Source of the DNA: Dipteris shenzhenensis
Taxonomy: Eukaryota > Polypodiophyta > Polypodiopsida > Gleicheniales
NCBI GenBank assembly: GCA_047967505.1
Contig: CM106539.1
Direction: 5' to 3' (one strand)
DNA: 64,000 nucleotides
The notes under the pieces are model-generated. The model was not told where the DNA came from, made no database searches, and saw nothing but the letters and a program-made list of their open reading frames with translations. Positions 1-10,753 of the stretch are shown one piece after another. The translations under genes were made by a program, and so were the position numbers. Position 1 is the first letter of the stretch. The number at the start of each line of letters is the position of its first letter.

Positions 1-346
1 AACTAACCTACGGTGTCCATTCGGCCTAGAGCCATCCGAGATCATCTAAGGATCCAAATAGGCCCGCAACCTGAGAGTGGGCTGCCTCGAGAAATGCTCC
101 ATCTACCCTCAGTGTGGTCAGTCAAGGGATGCCTTCCCGCACTTGCATGTAACCTAGTTGGTGGTGTGCCAACTCTATCTGAAGCTGTCCAGCCATCAGG
201 CCATACATGGCCACCATCTGGTGTGCAAACCACGACCTACCGGATAATTGAGCTACTCAAATGACTTCTCCTCATATGGGGGGCTTACAAGTAGAGTTAG
301 TTGGTTCCCGTGTAGTTACACGAGAGTGGAGCATTGATATCTAACA
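1..346 (-). repeat. 3' LTR of element A, partial
   Basis: The sequence matches the inner-to-terminal half of the LTR at 4274-5005, including the shared end GATATCTAACA at 336-346. It is followed by a C-rich run (347-353), which is the polypurine tract on the coding strand. The left part of the LTR is outside the window. Confidence 0.9.
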
Positions 347-375
347 CCCCCCCTCAATGTCCACCCGCAAGTGAA

Positions 376-2394
376 CTTACTTTTATGGCCCAATGCCAAG
401 TCGATGAAGATGCCTCTCCAGCAAGACTCTTCCAAGAGCCGTGATGAGCTCGCATACAAAGTACACCAAGTCGACCTCTCCATCCATGATGAGCTCGCAT
501 ACAAAGTGATATTGAATCTCAATGTGTTTTGTGCGAGCGTGGAACACTGGGTTCTTTGCAATCGCCATGCAACTCTGATTGTCACATGATAACTGAATAG
601 GCTTGTTCTACATTGCACCCATGTCCCCCAAAATTATCCTCAACCACACTACCTCGCAAGAAGCAAAGCATGTAGATTTGTACTCGGCCTCAGTAGAAGA
701 AAGAGCAACTATGGGTTGCTTCTTGCTGACCCATGACACAACTCCAGATCCAAGTGAGAAACAATACCCTATCACTGATCTCCTGATGTCCACGTCTCCT
801 GCCCAATCTGAGTCACAGAACCCGGTCAGGATGTTGCCCTTGGTATAGGTGATGCCATAATCAAGTATGCCTTTGATGTATTTCAGCACCCGCATATCTG
901 CCCTCCAATGGTTCTGCCGGGGCTTATTGGAAAACTTGCTTAGTACACCAATTGCAAAACTGATGTCCGACCGTGTATTGCACAGGTAAATCAAGCTACC
1001 CACAAGCCTTTTGTACTTCACTTCGTCCACCAGTGGTGATGAATCCTCGTTTGAGAGCTTCGCGTCAACCTCCATAGGGGTACCAACTGTCTTGCAGCAC
1101 TCAACCATGCCAAATGCCTTTAGTATCTCTCCAGCATACTTTAGCTATGAAATGACGATTTGTTTCGGCTCCTGTCAAACTTCAATCCCCAAACAAAAAT
1201 GCATTAGTCATTTCAAACTCTCTTCCTAGCAAATGCTGCGTCTGCGAGATCTTCTCTTCATGGTTCCCTATTATGACAAGGTCGTCCACATAAAGGACCA
1301 TGATCGTACACCTGCCTCCTTCTCTAAAGATATACAAATTTCCATCAGATGGGCTCCTCCTGAACCCATTTTGCAAAAAGTAGGCATCAATTCACTGGTA
1401 CCATGATCGTGGGGCTTGTTTCAGCCTGTAAAGTGCCTTCTTCAGTTTGTAGACTTTACCTTCTGAACCGGGGATCTCAAAACCTAGTGGTTGTTCCACA
1501 TATACCTCCTCCTTGAGATCTCCATTCAGAAAGGCAGATTTCACATCTATCTAAAACAGGGGCCAACTTCCCTGGGTAGCTAAAGCCAAAACACTGCGAA
1601 TTGTGGTTAGTCGAGCTGTGGGAGCAAAAGTATCTTGATAATCAAAACCATGTACCTGTGCAAATCCTTTTGCCATGAGCCAAGCCTTGTATTTATCCAA
1701 TGTGCCATCGGATACTCTGACTGCATAGCCTCCATCCACCTATCATCGCCCTGTGCCTCTTCAAGACGCTTGGGTTCATCAGCACAGATCACTTCTATCA
1801 TCAAAGCATAGTTGATCAAGTGTCCCTATGCCCTTCTTTGCTCCTGTAATCTCTTGGACCTCGGTGTTCGGATGGTTCCTCCTCAATGGCTAGAGGTTCT
1901 CTGCCATCCAAAAGCTACTTTACCCACTTCGGGAATAACCGTTGCCGTTGTGGTTCTATAGGCTTTTCTTCATCTTCTTTGTCTTGAATCCTCCCAAGCA
2001 CCGTTGGGGGAGTTCAGTCTGCTATTGGTGGTGGTACTAGATGGATATCCTGGTCCTGGTTGTCTGGGAAGGAAGCATCCTCTTCTAATTGATGCGGCTA
2101 TTTTGAGAAGACCACATCACAACTTACAATTACTTTCTTGTAGCCCAAGAAAATACACTTCTGGCTCTTCGGTTCCCATTTGGTCCTGGTAGCATTAGGG
2201 ACATGCCCAAAACAGTCACATCCAAAAACTCTGAAATGTGCAATTGAAGGTTTCTTACCAGAAAAGGCTTGCAGTGGAGTCATTTCGTTCACAGCCTTTG
2301 TGTAGCTATGATTGAGGATGTAAACTACAGGTTATATGCTTCAGCCTCAAAAGTCTTTGGCAAATCTTTCCCTTTCATCATACTACAGCCCATT
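376..2394 (-). pseudogene. Element A pol: late integrase, RT and RNase H, broken
   Basis: Fragments on the minus strand give, in order: the end of integrase (2292-2098, with a copia motif around FSGKKPSIAHFRVFGCDCFG); the RT start (1819-1551); the RT catalytic motif YVDD (ORF 1376-1182); RNase H (1108-608, with SSTEAEY at its core); and the RNase H tail to about 386. Together these would copy the element RNA into cDNA in cytoplasmic particles. Frames change several times and stops interrupt, so no full RT can be made. In the RNase H tail a 20-bp tract (441-461) repeats the one at 487-507 and replaces residues that are intact in element B. I see no sign of host use. Confidence 0.85.
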
Positions 2395-4203
2395 TCACAG
2401 ATGACATGCATCTTGCATTCTACTACTCCATTTTGCTATGATGTATGTGGCGGGGGTTTCTACCTCGATCCTGTGACTTTTGTAGTAACTTTCAAATTCA
2501 GTCGATGTGAACTCTCCACCTCTGTCTGATCTCAGATTCTTCACCTTCCTCCCCGATTCTTTCTTGACCATTACATGCCATTCCTTGAACCTACTAAAAG
2601 CCTCGTCTTTTCGCTTCAGGAAGTTTATCCATATCCTTCTACTATAGTTGTCGATCAGCGTCATGAAGTAGTGGGAACCACCCAAAGCTTCCATCTCCAT
2701 CTTTCTGCAAAGGTTCGTGTGAACGAGCTCTAGAGGAGCCTTTGCCCTACTGGCCTCTTTAGGAAAGGGCTGCCGATGTTGCTTGCCCATCATGCAAGCT
2801 TCACATACATCAGGCAGATCTGAAATTTCTGGTAGGTCTGCAATCATTCCACTTTTATGCATCTCCTTCAAAGAACTAAGGTTTAGATGACCAAACCTTT
2901 CATGCCACAGCTTAGTGTTCTTCACATCCACTCGAGCAATGAAAGCTGAGAGTTCGTAAATGTTGTTGTGCCGTGTACCTTTACCAATGAGCTTTCCTTG
3001 AAGATCCAAGATCTGTGTACCATTCTTATCGAATTGAACTTTGAGGTCTCGATCCGTGATAACAAAAATGGACAACAAGTTCCTCTTGATATCTGGCATA
3101 TACAGAACATCAGACAACTGTTTTACAATTCCATCTGACTTGAGAGCAATCATACCTTTTCCTTTTGCTAGACATTTTGCATCATTGCTGACTCCTACCA
3201 GGATGTCATTCCCTACCGGCTGTAGAGAGGTATACCAATCCTTCCGACTGGTCATGTGGCATGATGCACCACTGTCAATGATCCAAGGTTCATTCGCAGG
3301 TACATGAACTGCCTCTGTGAAAACCTCCTCAATTGCTACGAACAGCTCTATTGGTGCTACCTGCACACTGTTGCTAGACTCTTTCTTCATTCTGCTCTTC
3401 TCATCTGCAATCTTCTTACAGCACTCATTCTGCTTGTGCCCTGCCTTGTTGCAATAGAAGCACTTGATCTTCTTCTTTCTCTTTTTATCATCAAAAGAAG
3501 ATGGGTTACCAGAGTCCTTACCCTTACCTTTCTTTGATCCGGTCCAGAAAGCCGAATCTTCTCTAGTCCTCATCTTTTGATGCATCTCCTCCTTCAGAAG
3601 CATCGCGCTAAAATCCTCAAAGTTAAGGGGCAAATTTCTATTCTGCATATTCAACGCCATAACAAGACCATCGTACTTTGGTGGGAGAATCCGTATCCAT
3701 CTTCGTGCTAGATTCTCACTGGTGATGGTGATGCCAATCGCAGTCATCTGATCGCGTAGATTCTTCACCCTGGTGATGAACTTCTCTACCGCTTCAGACT
3801 TAGACAACTTCTCATTCACGAGTTCAGTCTCCAGATTTTGAATCCGCATCTGATTCGTGGTCTCGTACTGATTTTTCAAGATCGTCCATGCCTCCTCCAC
3901 TATGGTGACATGTTGAATTACTGCCATGATGGAATCACTAACACTGCAGACAATAGAACATAGTGCATCTGCATTTCTTCTTGTCCACACGAGAATCTCA
4001 TCTGTAGTTGGTACTATCTGTTGTCGTGCATTGGCTGGATCTAGTCTCGCAACCGGCCTCACGTCCACCCCAATAGTAGTGTCCCAAAGCTCATATGCAC
4101 TTAGGATGGTCTTCATCTTGAACTTCCAGAGTGGATAGTTAGAGCCGTCCAACTTTCCGCTTTCGCTGAACAGTGGGATTCGTAGTCTTGTGGCTTGGGC
4201 CAT
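2395..4203 (-). CDS. Element A gag-protease-integrase ORF (602 aa)
   Basis: This is the longest open frame in the window. Residues 1-240 are a copia gag (UBN2-type), starting MAQATRLRIPLFSESGKLDG with the expected GSNYPLWKFKM core. A CCHC knuckle CFYCNKAGHKQNEC follows near residue 250. The aspartic protease motif WIIDSGASCHMT (near residue 310) is intact. The GAG-pre-integrase block (LWHERFGHLNL, with CEACMMGKQHR) leads into an integrase core with FMTLIDNYSRR and LRSDRGGEF. The ORF ends inside integrase, and the remaining pol lies in other frames. The start codon is 58 nt downstream of the primer site, as expected for a short copia leader. The protein would form particles, but integrase and RT are truncated or broken. 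Confidence 0.88.
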   Translation of the reverse strand: MAQATRLRIPLFSESGKLDGSNYPLWKFKMKTILSAYELWDTTIGVDVRPVARLDPANARQQIVPTTDEILVWTRRNADALCSIVCSVSDSIMAVIQHVTIVEEAWTILKNQYETTNQMRIQNLETELVNEKLSKSEAVEKFITRVKNLRDQMTAIGITITSENLARRWIRILPPKYDGLVMALNMQNRNLPLNFEDFSAMLLKEEMHQKMRTREDSAFWTGSKKGKGKDSGNPSSFDDKKRKKKIKCFYCNKAGHKQNECCKKIADEKSRMKKESSNSVQVAPIELFVAIEEVFTEAVHVPANEPWIIDSGASCHMTSRKDWYTSLQPVGNDILVGVSNDAKCLAKGKGMIALKSDGIVKQLSDVLYMPDIKRNLLSIFVITDRDLKVQFDKNGTQILDLQGKLIGKGTRHNNIYELSAFIARVDVKNTKLWHERFGHLNLSSLKEMHKSGMIADLPEISDLPDVCEACMMGKQHRQPFPKEASRAKAPLELVHTNLCRKMEMEALGGSHYFMTLIDNYSRRIWINFLKRKDEAFSRFKEWHVMVKKESGRKVKNLRSDRGGEFTSTEFESYYKSHRIEVETPATYIIAKWSSRMQDACHL

Positions 4204-4260
4204 CTCTCACAATCTACTCGCAAATAGAAACACACTACCAAAACTTCTTGCTAGAGTCCA

Positions 4261-4273
4261 GGCTCTGATACCA
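4261..4273 (-). promoter_or_regulatory. Primer binding site of element A
   Basis: On the minus strand this reads TGGTATCAGAGCC, the standard plant copia site complementary to the 3' end of initiator tRNA-Met. It directly abuts the LTR end, which fixes both the LTR boundary and the element's direction. Confidence 0.9.
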
Positions 4274-5005
4274 TGTAAGAAAATAATAATACATCTATGC
4301 TCAATAGATAACAGGATCTCATACGCAAGAGAGAAAACAAGAAAGTATGGAGAATCAAAAATTTGATTACTATAGAACTAATACAATAGATGGCGCTGCC
4401 TCCCAACCGTGCGCTCCTGTGAAAGAAGCTTCAATGGCATGCTGGAAACAGGAGAAGACGGAGGCTGGATGCTAAGGAATCAGGGTTGCTGTAGCCAGTG
4501 ATGAAATGGGCTTCACAGGCTTGCTCTTATATAGCCACCAATTGTAGTCGATTAGGCTCAATCGGGTGATTGACCCACTCCGCCCAAAATGGTCGATTGG
4601 GGGTCGGTCCTAAAATAGGCCACTGACCATACGATAGAACCGGTGTGCAAAACAGAGTAACTTACCTACGGTAATCGTTCGGCCCAGAGCCATCCGGGAT
4701 CATCTGAGGCTCCAAATGGGCCCCGCAACTCGAGAGTGGGCTGCCCCGAGAAATGCTCTATCTACCCTCGGTGTGGTCAGTCAAGGGATGCCTTCCCACA
4801 CTTGCATGTAGCCTAGTTGGTGGTGTGCCAACTCTATCTGAAGCCGTCCAGCCATCAGGCCACACATGGCCTCCATCTGGTGTGCAAACTAGGACCTACC
4901 GAATAACCAAGCTACTCAAATGCCTTCTCCTCATATGGGGGGCTTACAAGTAGAGTTAGCTAGTTCCCACGTAGTTACACGAGAGTGGAGCATTGATATC
5001 TAACA
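4274..5005 (-). repeat. 5' LTR of element A (732 bp)
   Basis: The LTR is bounded by TG (4274) and CA (5005). On the coding strand it starts TGTTAGATATCAATGC and ends TTACA. A TATA-like box, CTATATAAG on the minus strand (about 4525-4533), marks the likely promoter. The same LTR occurs at 1-346, 6702-7333 (partial), 10083-10725 and 14775-16056. Confidence 0.92.
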
Positions 5006-8000
5006 CTCTCTTGGTTGGTCCTCACAACTTTAGTGTCAGCTAAGTCCATTAAATACCTCATGGTACCCTTGGCATGATTTATGCATGGTTGCAAGGATGA
5101 TGCCATTGTGAAATAAAAATAACTAAAAAACCTAATAAGAAAAACGTCAAAGAACATGAGTGACATGTACATTGAAAAAATTTATCATCACATGGTAGTA
5201 AAATTGCAATTGTTGCTCAGAAATGAAAGTAGCACTGTACAGTTAAAACAACTAAAATGTCCAAAGTTGCGGATGCATGTTAAAGAAAATGAAACATACA
5301 AAAATATTTAATGTAATAAAAAATACAACTTGAATGCTATAAAACTATAAAAATGTGTACAACTTGGAGAATTTAGAAAACACACATCTTAAAGAGAACT
5401 TTTACAAATTTAGTCACAGGCACATGATGTGAAGTCAAGATGGAAAATTTCACAAACATTTCTTAATCGCCTCTATAGGTTGCATTACTATGTCTTCATT
5501 AACATGGTGAGTGTGTCATCATGTTAGCATAGCCTCCATTGCAGATCTTTCTTTAGGACTCATCTTACATAGATTACATTAATAATCCATCTTACATAGA
5601 TTATGTTGATAATCCATCAAAAGCTTGTGCAGAATCCCTTGCATGTGTGAGTGTCATGTGATGCATCTGCACAATCTACGAGGAAGTTGGCCATTTTGCC
5701 AAAAAACCAACCCACAACGTAGTACTAACATTTGTGACCATGTGCCCTTATGTTTTGGATGTGCAACAAATCTTGCATATGCCTTAAGGGCAAACCAAGG
5801 AAATCTTCCAGGCATTTAAATTTGTGTGTGTGAAACCTTGCTCGTGCATTGCTCTCAATGCACTTACAATAGCAACACCAATTTCCAAAGAATTATGGAG
5901 AAAAAATTAGATCATAACTTGGTGAGCGTATCATGCCATTGGAAGTGTGATTCTTCACGAGGATTAGGTCTTCTTATTCATCTGGCATATTGTCCAAAGA
6001 AAGGAGGGAGACACATGAACATGTCATGGATACAAACTCATTAGAGAAGGAGTTGGCCAACCAAAGCTGCCTATCGTGTGAATAACCTATTGCTTGAGAC
6101 ATGACTCTACACATCACAATCAAGACTAGATTTGTCTTGAATGACCATGTGCTTATGTGTTTTCATATTTAAGCCCCTTGCTAGCATATGATGCAGATGG
6201 TCTCAGACTTGGCACACCTTGAATTTTGACATGATATACCCTTCCTTCCACTCTCCTTCCCAATTCTTCATAATATGTAATGGCTGCTAATGGAAATTGC
6301 ATAGTGGAAGAACACATAAAAAACAAAACCTACATATATAGTTCAATCTACACCCTACATATAGGATCTACAAGATTAGTAGTGCTTGGCTGTGTCTCAC
6401 TAGCCATATGAGAATAACGGGTGCTAGTTGTTTCTTTTCCTATTTACCCTTTCTCTCTTTGCTTTTTCCTGCAAATAGAAGAGCAAAATTCCTTCCATTA
6501 TATTGTTGACCAAATATCTAACTTATGTTCTCCAAGATGAAATTCATTACTCTAGTTAATATTATCAATTGCCCTTTTATATCCCCTAATGCTTGGTGAA
6601 AGTAACTATTCCACGATCTCATGCACCTTCAAACTTGACAATTTTCCATGCACTGGGCTAGGTGATATAAAGATTTCAAATATTTGCATAATTTGTCATT
6701 TAAAACAAGATAGTATCGAGAATCAAAAATTTGATTACTGTACAACTAATACAATAGATGGCGCTGCCTCCCAACCGTGCGCTCCTGTGAAAGAAGCTTT
6801 GATGGTGTGCTGGAAGCTGTAGCTAGTGATGAAATGGGCTTCACGGGCTTGCTCTTATATAGCCACCAGTTGTAGTCAGTTAGGCTCAATTGGGTGACCG
6901 ACCTAGTTCGCCTAAAACAGTCGACTGGGGGTTGGTCCCGAAATAGGCCACTGACCATACGATAGAACCGGTGCACAAAACAGAGCAACTCACCTATGGT
7001 GTCCATTCGGCCCAGAGCCATCCGGGATCATCTGAGGCTCCAAATGGGCCCCGCAATTCGAGAGTGGGCTGCCCCGAGAAATGCTCTGTCTACCCTCGGT
7101 GTGGTCAGTCAAGGGATGCCTTCCCGCACTTGCATGTAGCCTAGTTGGCGGTGTGCCAACTCTATCTGAAGCCGTCTAGCCATCAGGCCACACATGGGAC
7201 CCATCTGGTGTGCAAACTAGGACCTACCGAATAACCGAGCTACTCAAATGCCTTCTCCTCATATGGGGGGCTAGCAAGTAGAGTTAGCTAGTTCTTGCAT
7301 AGTTACATGAGAGTGGAGCATTGATATCTAACACTCTCTTGGTTGGTCCTCACAACTTTAGTGTCAGCTAAGTCCATTAAATACCTCATGGTACCCTTGG
7401 CATGATTTATGCATGGTTGCAAGGATGATGCCATTGTGAAATAAAAAGTACTAAAAAACCTAATAAGAAAAACGTCAAAGAACATGAGTGACATGTACAT
7501 TGAAAAAATTTATCATCACATGGTAGTAAAATTGCAATTGTTGCTCAAAAATGAAAGTAGCACTGTACAGTTAAAACAACTAAAATGTCCAAAGTTGCGG
7601 ATGCATGTTAAAGAAAATGAGACATACAAAAATATTTAATGTAATAAAAAATACATCTTGAATGCTATAAAACTATTAAAATGTGTACAACTTGGAGAAT
7701 TTAAAAAACACACATCTTAAAGAGAACTTTTACAAATTTAGTCAGAATCGTAGGCACATGATGTGAAGTCAAAATGGAAAATTTCACAAACATTTCTTAA
7801 TCTCCTCTATAGGTTGCATTACTATGTCTTCATTAACATGGTGAGTGTGTAATCATGTTAGCATAGCCTCCATTGCAGATCTTTCTTTAGGACTCATCTT
7901 ACATAGATTACATTAATAATCCATCTTACATAGATTATGTTGATAATCCATCAAAAGCTTGTGTAGAATCCCTTGCATGTGTGAGTGTCATCTGATGCAT

Positions 8001-9032
8001 CTGCACAATCTACGAGGAAGTTGGCCATTTTGCCAAAAAACCAACCCACAACATAGTACTAACATTTGTGACCATGTGCCCTTATGTTTTGGATGTGCAA
8101 CAAATCTTGCATATGCCTTAAGGGCAAACCAAGGAAATCTTTCAGGCATTTAAATTTGTGTGTGTGAAACCTTGCTCATGCATTGCTCTCAATGCACTTA
8201 CAATAGCGACACCAATTTCCAAAGAATTATGGAGAAAAAATTAGATCATAACTTGGTGAGTGTATCATGCCATTGGAAGTGTGATTCTTCACACGAGGAT
8301 TAGGTCTTCTTATTCATCTGGCATATTGTCCAAAGAAAGGAGGGAGACACATGAACATGTCATGGATACAAACTCATTAGAGAAGGAGTTGGCCAACCAA
8401 AGCTGCCTATCATGTGAATAACCTATTGCTTCAGACATGACTCTACACATCACAATCAAGACCAAATTTGTCTTGAATGACCATGCGCTTATGTGTTTTC
8501 ATATTTAAGCCCCTTGCTAGCATATGACACAAATGGTCTCAGACTCGGCACACCCTGAATTTTGACATGATATATCCTTTCTTCCACTCTCCTTCCCAAT
8601 TCTTCATAATATGTAACTGCTGCTAATGGAAATTGCATAGTGGAAGAACACATAAAAAACCTACATATATAGTTCAATCTACACCCTACATATAGGCTCT
8701 ACAGGATTAGTAGTGCTTGGCTGTGTCTCACTAGCCATATGAGAATAACGGGTGCTAGTTGTTTCTTTTCCTATTTACCCTTTCTCTCTTTGGTTTTTCC
8801 TGCAAATAGAAGAGCAAAATTCTTTCCATTCGGTTGCTGACCCCATATATAACTTATGTTCTCCAAGATGAAATTCATTACTCTATTTAATATTATCAAT
8901 TGCCATTTTACATCCCCCAATGCTTGGTGAAAGTAACTATTCCACGATCTCATGCACCTTCAAATTTGACAATTTTCAATGCACTGGGCCAGGCGATATA
9001 AAGATTTCAAATATTTGCATAATTTGTCATTT
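4334..9032. repeat. Tandem duplication, 2.3-kb units (LTR plus flank)
   Basis: Unit 1 is 4334-6701 and unit 2 is 6702-9032, in the same orientation. Each unit has the LTR from its internal AAAACAAGA onward, then about 1.7 kb of flank starting CTCTCTTGGTTGGTCC. Unit 2 has small indels, including a deletion of about 37 bp in its LTR near 6804 and a 4-bp insertion near 7745. Neither flank (5006-6701, 7334-9032) contains a recognisable gene; the short ORFs there are not conserved in type and look incidental. The LTR at 6702-7333 is therefore a by-product of duplication, not a separate insertion. Confidence 0.9.
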
Positions 9033-9141
9033 GGTCTAACAAATATTTGGTGGTTGTGACAGCCCTAATCTCCTTGTTGGTCAATCCTACAATATGTTAG
9101 ATTAATAGTTGATGGACAAGCATCTAAATCTCACACTTCAG

Positions 9142-9351
<210 letters not shown>

Positions 9352-9950
9352 AGGGGGTTGTCATGATGAATGGGTGTGTAATGATCTAAACCACACAACA
9401 ATCATTATGTTAGGAGACCTGTGATCCCATATGTTGGTGTTACATGTTGAACCAACAAAATGAACAAACACTATTCATATAAATTCTCCACAATGAGGCA
9501 TGGATAGTATTCTAGACTAGGTCACAAAGAGGATACCTATAAGATTCCAAACCAGGTCACAAGGAGGAGACCTATGAAATCCGGATACTGTTTCAAACTA
9601 GGCCACAAATAGGAGACCTATGACTTCACAAAGAGAAGTAAGAAGAAAGTGTACAATGTAGCAAAAAAGTTAACCTAGACCAAGAAACCACCGGTTGATA
9701 ACCATTGAGTTATGTTTGACCATAGCAAAAGGAAAGGCTGTAAATGGAGCTTCCACTTTGAAATCAATGCTCCTCAACTTGTGGTTGCAATAAAACAGTT
9801 ATACCTACCTACAACAAGCATGTATATTTATGATCCATCATAAACAAAATATTTAAATGATAAAGAGGCTTTATTTGATGATGATCTAGTAAAAATCATG
9901 AATAAGACATTGGTACTTATGTATGAGGAGCTTCCTTAGGAAAAGTAGGG
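9352..9950. other. Non-coding spacer with a short degenerate repeat
   Basis: No gene is visible. At about 9516-9622 a motif like AGGTCACAA-GAGGAGACCTATGA occurs three times, about 40 bp apart and imperfectly. The rest is unremarkable AT-rich DNA. Confidence 0.6.
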
Positions 9951-10083
9951 TAAGCTCTTCTACATCTTCTTTGTCTTGAATCCTCCCAAGCACCATTGGG
10001 GGAGTTTGGTCTGCTATTGGTGGTGGTACTGGATGGATATCCTGGTCCTGGTTGTCTAGGAAGGAAGCATCCTCCTCCAATTG
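9951..10083 (-). pseudogene. Displaced pol fragment fused to an LTR
   Basis: This 130-bp piece matches element B pol at about 12400-12526 (the spacer between integrase and RT, encoding a stretch with QDQDIHPVPPPIADQ) with only a few differences. It joins the LTR directly at a shared TTGAT. It cannot have arisen by normal reverse transcription of one intact template. A template switch or a deletion/rejoining within a tandem pair would explain it. Confidence 0.8.
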
Positions 10084-10725
10084 ATTACTATAGAACTGAT
10101 ACAATAGATGGCACTGCCTCCCAACCATGCGCTCCTATGAAAGAAGCTTCGATGGCATGCTAGAAACAGTAGAAGATAGAGGCTAGATGCTAAGGAATCA
10201 GGGTTGATGTAGCCAGTGATGAAATGGGCTTCACGGGCTTGCTCTTATATAGCCACCAGGCATAGTTGGTTAGGCTCAATTGAGTGATCGACCCAGTCTA
10301 CCCAAAACGGTCGACTGGGGGTCGGTCCCGAAATAGGCCACCGACCATACGATAGAACCTGTGTGCAAAACAGAACAACTACCCTACGGTATCCATTCGG
10401 CCCAGAGCCATTCGAGATCATCTAAGGCTCCAAACAGGCCCCGCAACCCAAGAGTGGGGCTGCCCTGGGAAATGCTCCATCTACCCTCAATGCGGTCAGT
10501 CATGGGACGCCTTCTCGCACTTGCATGTAGCCTAGTTGGCGTGTGCCAACTCTATCTGAAGCCGTCCAGCCATCAGGCCACACATGGCCCCCATTTGGTG
10601 CCCAAACCAGGACCTACCGGATAACCCAGCTACTCAAATACCTTCTCCTCATATGGGGGGCTTACAAGTAGAGTTAGCTGGTTCCTGTGTAGTTACACGA
10701 GAGTGGAGCATTGATATCTAATACA
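10083..10725 (-). repeat. 3' LTR of element B, 5'-truncated
   Basis: It matches 4374-5005 of the A-family LTR. The end reads CTAATACA instead of CTAACA, then the C-rich polypurine-tract complement begins. The TATA-like box on the minus strand is retained (near 10244-10252). Confidence 0.85.
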
Positions 10726-10753
10726 CCCCCTCAATGTCCACCTGCAAGTGAAC

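Larger units (their letters stand above)
1..5005 (-). mobile_element. Ty1/copia element A (cut by window start)
   Basis: This is a full-length copia element on the minus strand. Its 3' LTR lies at the left (1-346, truncated by the window edge) and its 5' LTR at the right (4274-5005). The primer binding site is at 4261-4273. One polyprotein region runs from 4203 down to about 376, in the copia order gag, protease, integrase, RT, RNase H. The right flank is CTCTC (5006-5010); the matching left target duplication lies outside the window. The 3' part of pol is broken, so the element is probably not autonomous. Element B, 5 kb to the right, belongs to the same family. Confidence 0.93.

Noticed and set aside
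13-264. 83-aa plus-strand ORF at the window start (and similar ORFs at 4753, 10361 and 15804)
   Set aside because: They recur because they lie antisense in the copies of the same LTR; they are part of the repeat, not a gene family.
6702-7333. Independent solo LTR insertion
   Set aside because: Both sides match the neighbouring copy, so it is part of the 2.3-kb tandem duplication; there is no target duplication of its own.
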